A program made the position numbers and the translations under genes. From contig JALNZD010000069.1 in NCBI GenBank assembly GCA_023229505.1, positions 1 through 11,397 on the forward strand: a stretch of DNA of 11,397 nucleotides, written 5' to 3'. Position 1 is the first letter of the stretch. The number at the start of each line of letters is the position of its first letter. Shown here in pieces: positions 1-4,503 of the stretch. The notes beneath the pieces are model-generated. The model saw only the letters and a program-made list of their open reading frames with translations. It made no database searches and was not told the origin of the DNA. The stretch is from Bacteroidales bacterium. Lineage in GTDB: Bacteria; Bacteroidota; Bacteroidia; Bacteroidales; JAGOPY01.

Positions 1-774
1 CAGCGTGGCTTTCATGAGACCGGTATAATCTAAGGAAGGTAAACGGTAACTGGCATACAATAACCCTGATGCAGAATGCACATGTATCCTTTTATCTTCT
101 TCCAGATCGAATCGCCGGGCACCGAAATACCGGCCTTCGAACAACCGGGTTTCCGGCATTTCTATGCCACACTTTTTAGCCAGCAGGGAATATTCATATT
201 CGGTTTTACCCACATTTACCGGATCAATCGAAGCCATGAATTTCACCAGCCAGGCATGGCCATCAATATTCACCAATACCTTGGGCCTGGCCCCACCCGA
301 GGTGCCGGCTTTTTTTACCAGCTCATCCAGCGAACCCGAATAATCATCATTGAGTATTTTCTCAACTTCGGCCGCGTAAAAGTCGAGCTGATGCATTGTT
401 TCTTCCCTTTCGAGGCTATAGTCCGGACGGAAGGTCAGGGCTCCCATCCCATTGCTTCCCACCAGGCAAAGCCGGTCCAGTACCGAAAGCCCGGCAGGAT
501 TAACTCCCTGGCTGATCAACCAGCGGTCGATCAGCAATCTGCCCCATCCATCAGGCAAACTATCATTAAATACTCCAAACAATCCATCGAAAGGCTCAGC
601 CCTGGCTGTAAATACCCCGCCCTTAAGGGGCAGGTAAAAGGGCGAAATTGAAAAGCCAGTACTTATCCATGCCTGATCATACTCAAATAGACAATGCCGG
701 TCGGGCGCCAGGGCAAGCCTCCCCACCCGGCTGCTTTCAAAGTAAACTTCAACTACCTGCACCGGCTTAAACAT
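1..774 (-). CDS. hipA: HipA-family serine/threonine kinase (toxin), 3' end beyond window
   Basis: The frame starts at ATG 774-772 and stays open to base 1, giving 258 residues of a family usually a little over 400. The visible part holds the HipA N-terminal domain (about 1-120, with FGVFNDSLPDGWGRLL at 66-81) and the start of the kinase domain: the glycine-rich loop AGTSGGARPK at 156-165, then WLVKF with the likely ATP-binding lysine K178. The catalytic loop and metal-binding residues would lie outside the window, so activity cannot be judged. Known of the family: HipA kinases phosphorylate targets such as glutamyl-tRNA synthetase, slow translation and promote persistence, and are held in check by the HipB DNA-binding partner. 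The start overlaps the upstream hipB-like gene by 8 nt (ATGTTTAA), so the two are probably translationally coupled. The family is confident; the toxin role is inferred. Confidence 0.9.
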   Translation of the reverse strand, partial: MFKPVQVVEVYFESSRVGRLALAPDRHCLFEYDQAWISTGFSISPFYLPLKGGVFTARAEPFDGLFGVFNDSLPDGWGRLLIDRWLISQGVNPAGLSVLDRLCLVGSNGMGALTFRPDYSLEREETMHQLDFYAAEVEKILNDDYSGSLDELVKKAGTSGGARPKVLVNIDGHAWLVKFMASIDPVNVGKTEYEYSLLAKKCGIEMPETRLFEGRYFGARRFDLEEDKRIHVHSASGLLYASYRLPSLDYTGLMKATL

Positions 775-1102
775 TCCGCTTCCCCCTTTGCCGCTTTTTC
801 ACTACTGAAGCTTTCATCACTTCATCGATGCTTTCGTATTGCCGTTTCGTGAACAACAATAAAAATTCCTCTGTGGCATCCAATACAACTGCCAGCATTA
901 AAAGATGCCTGAGGGATATTTCATAACTGTTTTCAAAGCGTTTCAGGGTACCCAGGCTCACACCCGACTTTCCGGCCAGTGTCTGCTGGGTGAGGTTAAG
1001 CTCAAGCCGCCTCTCCCTCATCCTGAAAGCTAAGCCCATTGCAATGGCATGTGGGTTAAAAGCATCCAGCACAGAATCATTATCAGATACTATTTTAGAC
1101 AT
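767..1102 (-). CDS. hipB: HipB-like XRE-family antitoxin/repressor
   Basis: This 111-residue protein has a Cro/C1-type helix-turn-helix: LTQQTLAGKSGVSLGTLKRF at about 37-56, with the usual 'RERRLELNLTQQ' entry into the DNA-binding helices. The N-terminal 20 residues and the basic tail (KKRQRGKRN) flank it. It directly precedes and overlaps the HipA-like gene, the normal antitoxin-then-toxin order. Known HipB proteins dimerise, bind operators upstream of their own operon, and bind HipA so that the operon is autoregulated. I infer the same here. The start is ATG 1102-1100; no Shine-Dalgarno is visible, and the upstream region is very AT-rich. An orphan XRE regulator is less likely because of the HipA neighbour. 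Confidence 0.88.
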   Translation of the reverse strand: MSKIVSDNDSVLDAFNPHAIAMGLAFRMRERRLELNLTQQTLAGKSGVSLGTLKRFENSYEISLRHLLMLAVVLDATEEFLLLFTKRQYESIDEVMKASVVKKRQRGKRNV

Positions 1103-1114
1103 TATTAGCTATTA

Positions 1115-1145
1115 CGTTTATAACAGATAACATATTAAACAATAT
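1115..1145. promoter_or_regulatory. candidate hipBA operator region
   Basis: Just upstream of the hipB start are a perfect inverted repeat, ATATT-AAAC-AATAT (1132-1145), and beside it an imperfect one, GTTTAT-aacag-ATAAC (about 1118-1133). Autoregulating HipB proteins bind such short palindromes. The stretch is so AT-rich that chance palindromes are likely, and I see no convincing Bacteroidota -7 box (TAnnTTTG). Treat this as a guess about where regulation would act. Confidence 0.22.
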
Positions 1146-1149
1146 AAAG

Positions 1150-1200
1150 ATAGACATTTTTTCTATCCCTATAGCATGTTTAAGCTTTTGATTAGATACA
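1150..1200 (-). pseudogene. relic of an epimerase gene 3' region
   Basis: On the minus strand, 1200 to 1151 matches the 3' part of the intact epimerase gene (about 4606 to 4557) at 43 of 50 aligned positions by eye, without gaps. It encodes VSNQKLKHAIGIEKM against VSNQKIKHAIGIDKM (residues 319-333) in the intact protein. Similarity ends near 1150 towards hipB and stops abruptly at 1200/1201, where octamer array A begins. No start, Rossmann fold or proper end remains. It now forms part of the leader upstream of hipB. I read it as the remnant of a second epimerase copy broken at the array. Confidence 0.8.
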
Positions 1201-1334
1201 ACTGGACGACTGGACGAATGCACGACTGCACGAGGGCACGATGGGGCGAGGGAGCGACTAGGCGATGGAGCGATGGAGCGAGTGGGCGAAGGGGCGAGGG
1301 AGCGAAGGGGCGAGGGGGCGAGGGAGCGATTTCA
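1201..1334 (+). repeat. octamer array A (CGANNNNR), plus orientation
   Basis: Fifteen full 8-bp units in unbroken register run from 1207 to 1326, preceded by a partial unit (actgga) and followed by a decayed one (CGATTTCA). CGA is present in every unit while the other positions vary: CGACTGGA, CGAATGCA, CGAGGGCA, CGATGGGG, CGAAGGGG, CGAGGGAG. It lies downstream of the membrane-anchored protein gene and reads CGA on the strand opposite to that gene, so it is inverted relative to array B on the gene's other side. The 1335-1406 stretch between array and stop codon holds nothing I recognise. Confidence 0.93.
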
Positions 1335-1406
1335 AAATGACCAATTGTCGGGATTCAGGCTGCAAGAAAGACTGCCGACTGACGACCGCGGGGAGGAGTT
1401 GAAGTG

Positions 1407-1841
1407 TTATAACATTCCGTGTGTTCTCAGTATTTCGGCCAGATCGGGGTGTTTTTTCGAGTACTCGCGAAGCATTGTTGTTAGGTTTCGACTATTTTCT
1501 TCGGCCTTCAATACTTGTTCTAAAGCTGGTTTCATAGCGGTACGGCGATCCCAAATCATGTAGCCGAGCATGAAAATGAAAAGGGTAATTAAGATGCCAA
1601 AACCCCAGTAAAAAAGTGTTTTTATGTCATCTATCTGCTTTTGTTGGTACATGAACTGTTTATCAATGCTTTCAAAATTCACCTCCATCCTGGCGTCGAG
1701 TGCACTTATTTTGGCTTCGGTAAGGATAGCGCGGTCTCGGTCGGCCAGCGTATAGGGCACTACAACCTGCTGCTCCTGTGCCAATGCCGGGAGACGAAGC
1801 AAGGAGAGGAATAACAGACTGACAAATACAAGTGGTTTCAT
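1407..1841 (-). CDS. exported membrane-anchored coiled-coil protein, unknown function
   Basis: This 144-residue protein begins with a clear signal peptide (1-21, hydrophobic core LVFVSLLFLSLL, likely cleavage after ALA). Next come a charged, probably coiled-coil segment (about 32-75), one transmembrane helix (about 77-96, WGFGILITLFIFMLGYMIW) and a stop-transfer DRR followed by a charged, helical tail (100-144). The predicted topology is coiled coil outside the inner membrane and tail in the cytoplasm. I do not recognise a catalytic motif and assign no function. It sits between octamer arrays A and B in inverted orientation, and nothing in it suggests sugar metabolism, so it looks like a passenger in this locus. 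Start ATG 1841-1839; there is no visible Shine-Dalgarno, and an AT-rich leader separates it from array B. Confidence 0.85.
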   Translation of the reverse strand: MKPLVFVSLLFLSLLRLPALAQEQQVVVPYTLADRDRAILTEAKISALDARMEVNFESIDKQFMYQQKQIDDIKTLFYWGFGILITLFIFMLGYMIWDRRTAMKPALEQVLKAEENSRNLTTMLREYSKKHPDLAEILRTHGML

Positions 1842-1881
1842 ATTTTATGAATTTAGTGCGAAAATACAAAAAAAATGGTTG

Positions 1882-1945
1882 CGTTCGCTCGTGCTATCTT
1901 CTTTTCGTTCCCTCGTGCAGTCGTGCAGTCGTGCAGTCGTCACAT
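1882..1945 (-). repeat. octamer array B (CGANNNNR), minus orientation
   Basis: Eight units in exact 8-bp register, read on the plus strand as CGTNNNNT: CGTTCGCT, CGTGCTAT, a decayed CTTCTTTT, CGTTCCCT, three copies of CGTGCAGT, and CGTCACAT. The last unit supplies the TGA stop (1942-1940) of the dehydratase gene, so the array starts inside that gene's final codons. It is the inverted partner of array A: 18 nt, TGCACGACTGCACGAGGG, occur on the plus strand in A and on the minus strand in B. Confidence 0.92.
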
Positions 1946-3148
1946 CTTTTGGTCCAGATTCTTCCCCGTCTCTATATGGTGAAAAGTTGGTAAAAATTCA
2001 GTCATCACCTGCACAATGGCTGCTTTGGAGAGTTCAGGACTATTCAGAACTGCATTTAGCTTGTTAATCATGGCATGTATTTCGTCCAGCGAACGGCGGG
2101 GAGCGTTTTTGATTACACCCAAGGCATGATAGGTTTCCATATCAAGCAGTTCGCCTTCGGTAAAAAATTCTTCATAAGCTTTCTCGCCCGATGTATCGGA
2201 ACTGAAATAATAAACAGGCCAGTATTTGGTATCATGCGGCATGTAAGCGGCATATTCTTTTGCACCTTGCTCCGTATCAAACGGTATTACCTCCATGCCC
2301 ATGGATTTAACAAAGGCTTCAGTGATATCTCTGAATGAGGTGAGTTGGTTTTCGTTGAGTTTCGGAAAGAATACTTCGCCTGTCATTCCCAGCATACATG
2401 CCAGCATGCAGATCTGTCCTGATTCGTCGGGCGAAACAAAGTAGCGCTTTACATCGGTAGGAACGGAAAAGGGCTGGCGTTTCATCATCCGGTTAATGAA
2501 TCCGTCGAGCAGACTTCCGTTTGAGAAGGCTACATTGGCAAACCGGGCTGTGGTGACCGGGAAATAATTGGCATAAGCCATAATCATTTCTTCCATGATC
2601 TTTTTGCTGGCGCCCATGATGTTCACGGGGTTTGCAGCTTTGTCGGTGGAAACGCAGAAGAAATGCTGTGGTGGGTGTTGCCTGAGGAATGCAAGGAATT
2701 TCTCGGCGCGTATCACGTTGTTTTCGAGCAGCGCCGTTATGCTGTAATGGTCTTTTTCGCTGCGTACATGCTTATGCGCCGCGAAATTTGCCACAATATC
2801 AAATGGACCCTCGTTGGCAAACAGGCGGTAAAAAACGTCATCATTAAAATTGACGGGGTAGGTTTTATAATCCTCCGGCACATATCCGCCTAAGGTGCTT
2901 CGCAGGTCTCGTGTAAGCTCGGTAAGGCCGTTCTCGCTGATATCGACTACATACAGGCGCGAGGGTTTGTACTTTAATACCGCCCTGATATACGATGAGC
3001 CTATTGTTCCCGCTCCCCCGATAACAAGGACTGATTTACCGGAAATGGCCCGGGTAAGGGCTTCGTGATGCTGCGCTAAGTCGCGTTTGAAGAAACTTTC
3101 GCTGCGGTTAGTTATGTGTTGATGGATAAAGGTGTTTATGTCGATCAT
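1940..3148 (-). CDS. CapD/FlaA1-like UDP-GlcNAc 4,6-dehydratase (polysaccharide biosynthesis)
   Basis: A soluble 402-residue SDR-type enzyme. A short N-terminal extension is followed by the NAD(P)-binding motif GGAGTIG (44-50), the second-strand acid VVDIS, NFAAHKHVRS (121-130), and the active-site stretch STDKAANPVNIMGASK (167-182). The family removes water from UDP-HexNAc, giving a UDP-4-keto-6-deoxy sugar. As in the CapD/PglF branch, the usual SDR tyrosine of YxxxK is replaced by methionine (M178, with K182 kept). It lacks the N-terminal membrane helices of the large WbpM/PglF forms. It probably feeds the epimerase/reductase at 4504-5556 and the sugar transferase just upstream. Its stop codon is contributed by octamer array B, so the extreme C-terminus may have been altered. 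Start ATG 3148-3146 follows a C/A-rich leader without Shine-Dalgarno. The exact substrate is unproven. Confidence 0.87.
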   Translation of the reverse strand: MIDINTFIHQHITNRSESFFKRDLAQHHEALTRAISGKSVLVIGGAGTIGSSYIRAVLKYKPSRLYVVDISENGLTELTRDLRSTLGGYVPEDYKTYPVNFNDDVFYRLFANEGPFDIVANFAAHKHVRSEKDHYSITALLENNVIRAEKFLAFLRQHPPQHFFCVSTDKAANPVNIMGASKKIMEEMIMAYANYFPVTTARFANVAFSNGSLLDGFINRMMKRQPFSVPTDVKRYFVSPDESGQICMLACMLGMTGEVFFPKLNENQLTSFRDITEAFVKSMGMEVIPFDTEQGAKEYAAYMPHDTKYWPVYYFSSDTSGEKAYEEFFTEGELLDMETYHALGVIKNAPRRSLDEIHAMINKLNAVLNSPELSKAAIVQVMTEFLPTFHHIETGKNLDQKM

Positions 3149-3173
3149 GGTTTGTGTGGGGATTGGGGAGTGT

Positions 3174-3211
3174 AAGGTTAAAGTGGGGCTTTTCCTTTAT
3201 CCTTTAACCTT
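3174..3211 (-). terminator. hairpin at the sugar-transferase 3' end (possible attenuator)
   Basis: A perfect 10-bp inverted repeat, AAGGTTAAAG (3174-3183) and CTTTAACCTT (3202-3211), with an 18-nt loop. In transcription direction the left arm contains the TAA stop of the sugar-transferase gene, and the dehydratase start lies 26 nt after the hairpin. There is no U-tract after it, so full intrinsic termination is doubtful. Attenuation or mRNA stabilisation between the two genes is equally possible. Confidence 0.4.
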
Positions 3212-3884
3212 TACCCTTCTCTTCGGGTCTCTCCGGTAAATCTTTAAATACCTTGAAAACTAAATTGCTTTCAGGCGCAAATATAGCCCAGGCAGTGAGG
3301 AAAATCAACATAAAATCGGTATAAAAGGAGAGGTGATTTTGATACCAAAGTTCCAGCTCTCCTTTGTAGGGCGAAATATGTTTTCTATAGAACTCGTCCA
3401 ATGGCATTATTGTATCAGACAATAGTTGCTCTTCATCTCTGAAGACAACTGAACCGATTCCGGTAAGGCCTGGCTTTACATTATTAATAATCAGCTTTAC
3501 ATGCTCCGGATAGGAGACAAAAGTTTTATCTACAAGAGGTCTGGGACCAACAATACTCATATCACCTATCAGGATATTGATCAATTGAGGCAGCTCATTG
3601 ATTTTTGTATGCCTCAGGAATCCTCCCATTGGCATTATACGCGGATCCTTTTTGGTAGTGTGCAACCCGGTACCCAAGGAAGGGCTTGCTTTAAGCATGG
3701 TTGCGAATTTCCAGATATTAAAATCCCTGTTTTTGTAACCGATTCGTTTTTGGAAATAAAAGATATAATGTTCGCCGGTTAATAACAATCCGATACAAAC
3801 CGGAATTAATAACGGGGAAAGAACAGTCAGTGCAATCAAAGCCAGAACAAAGTCGATGAGGCGCTTCAAAAAATGCTTGTACAT
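3204..3884 (-). CDS. monotopic phosphoglycosyl transferase (undecaprenyl-phosphate sugar-1-P transferase)
   Basis: A 226-residue protein of the bacterial sugar transferase family (PglC/WcaJ/WbaP catalytic domain), which moves a sugar-1-phosphate from a UDP-sugar onto undecaprenyl phosphate and so starts repeat-unit assembly at the inner membrane. Visible: KRLIDF (7-12), the reentrant membrane helix with its central SPLLIP break (about 12-36), YFQKRIGY (43-50), WKFATM (58-63), then NELPQLINILIGDMSIVGPRP (96-116, continuous). The length fits the short form without N-terminal membrane bundle. The catalytic Asp-Glu dyad seen in PglC appears here as N96-E97; from memory INELPQ is frequent in Bacteroidota, so this is probably a natural variant. 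The C-terminal EEKGKG lies in a 7-bp tandem repeat that runs into the hairpin. Octamer array C lies 30 bp upstream. Confidence 0.9.
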   Translation of the reverse strand: MYKHFLKRLIDFVLALIALTVLSPLLIPVCIGLLLTGEHYIFYFQKRIGYKNRDFNIWKFATMLKASPSLGTGLHTTKKDPRIMPMGGFLRHTKINELPQLINILIGDMSIVGPRPLVDKTFVSYPEHVKLIINNVKPGLTGIGSVVFRDEEQLLSDTIMPLDEFYRKHISPYKGELELWYQNHLSFYTDFMLIFLTAWAIFAPESNLVFKVFKDLPERPEEKGKG

Positions 3885-3913
3885 ATTATTTTATTTGAAT
3901 AGTTTTTTGATGA

Positions 3914-3980
3914 CGACTAGACGACGACACGACTGCACGACTGCACGACTGCACGACTGGACGACTGCACGACTGCACGA
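3914..3980 (+). repeat. octamer array C (CGANNNNA), plus orientation
   Basis: Eight full units (CGACTAGA, CGACGACA, CGACTGCA x3, CGACTGGA, CGACTGCA x2) plus a terminal CGA that abuts the TAA stop of the four-helix-bundle gene at 3983-3981. It is inverted relative to array D: 3929-3959 (31 nt) is the exact reverse complement of 4411-4441. The minus-strand transcript can therefore pair C with D, looping out the four-helix-bundle ORF. Confidence 0.95.
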
Positions 3981-4355
3981 TTAGAGTGTCCATTTTTCGG
4001 GTTTGTTGCTTATATTGATTAGCATGGCGATAATGTGCTCGTATTTATCGTATAGATCATTATGGGTTTTATGATCTATATAGCTGAAGGATTCAGATAG
4101 ATCCAGCCATACCTGAGTTTCACCAGATTCTGATTCTGAATCAGATAATTTCAATATGAAATTTTTCGGATACCTGCGTTTGCGCCATGCTTCTGCGAGA
4201 TTTGCACAAACCGACCTGGAACTGCGTCTGATCTGATCGGTTAATGAATACCTTTCTTCCCGAGGAAAGGATTTTGTGACTTCATGTATTTCCAATGCTG
4301 CTTCATAAGCAAGCTGATATACCTTTAAATCCTTATGAGATCTTATCTTATCCAT
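3981..4355 (-). CDS. four-helix-bundle protein (S23 / 23S rRNA intervening-sequence protein family)
   Basis: This 124-residue, all-helical protein has the family hallmarks: an N-terminal DLKVYQLAYEAALEIHEV helix, FPREERYSLTDQIRRSS (30-46), SVCANLAEAW (48-57) and a KLSDSESESGETQVWLD helix (69-85). Relatives include proteins encoded inside intervening sequences of 23S rRNA genes (Leptospira, Coxiella) and Avd of diversity-generating retroelements; they form basic pentameric barrels in the Avd case. The molecular role of most stand-alone members is unknown. Here the gene is set very tightly between inverted arrays C and D: array C touches its stop, and its ATG lies 19 bp from array D. Nothing in it suggests sugar chemistry and it interrupts the sugar operon, so it looks like a cassette passenger. 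No reverse transcriptase or template/variable repeat is visible, which argues against a DGR. Confidence 0.9.
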   Translation of the reverse strand: MDKIRSHKDLKVYQLAYEAALEIHEVTKSFPREERYSLTDQIRRSSRSVCANLAEAWRKRRYPKNFILKLSDSESESGETQVWLDLSESFSYIDHKTHNDLYDKYEHIIAMLINISNKPEKWTL

Positions 4356-4374
4356 AATTCAGGATTATTAAAGT

Positions 4375-4500
4375 CGTGTCGTCGTGTCGTCGTGTCATCG
4401 TAACGTCATGCAGTCGTGCAGTCGTGCAGTCGTGCAGTCGTCCCCTCGTGCAGTCGTGCAGTCGTGCAGTCGTCCCCTCGTGCAGTCGTCTAGTCGTGTA
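4375..4500 (-). repeat. octamer array D (CGANNNNA), minus orientation
   Basis: Fifteen full units run from 4375 to 4494 with a partial unit (CGTGTA) to 4500, read on the plus strand as CGTNNNNT: CGTGTCGT x2, CGTGTCAT, CGTAACGT, CATGCAGT, CGTGCAGT x3, CGTCCCCT, CGTGCAGT x3, CGTCCCCT, CGTGCAGT, CGTCTAGT. A 32-bp higher-order period is visible (one variant unit plus three CGTGCAGT), pointing to block duplication of four octamers. The array ends 3 bp from the epimerase stop codon (TAG, 4506-4504) and 19 bp from the four-helix-bundle start. Confidence 0.95.
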
Positions 4501-4503
4501 TTT

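Noticed and set aside
76..651. 191-residue plus-strand open frame at the window start
   Set aside because: It is antisense to a clear HipA-family coding region with conserved motifs; its own translation resembles no family I know.
1201..1334. CRISPR array
   Set aside because: Units are 8 bp, contiguous and without unique spacers, and no cas genes are present.
1273..1563. Plus-strand open frame across array A (and similar ones at 4376-4594 and 4850-5161 across arrays D and E)
   Set aside because: These frames are open only because the octamer unit has no stop in any frame; the translations are low-complexity (for example SCSRAVV repeats) and run antisense to real genes.
1879..2067. Plus-strand ORFs inside the dehydratase, sugar transferase and epimerase genes (for example 2075-2338, 2663-2893, 3501-3782, 5275-5508)
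   Set aside because: They are shadows of well-supported minus-strand genes, without family resemblance.
3981..4355. Avd component of a diversity-generating retroelement
   Set aside because: The fold family fits, but there is no reverse transcriptase, template repeat or variable repeat in the window, and the arrays are not adenine-biased repeat pairs.
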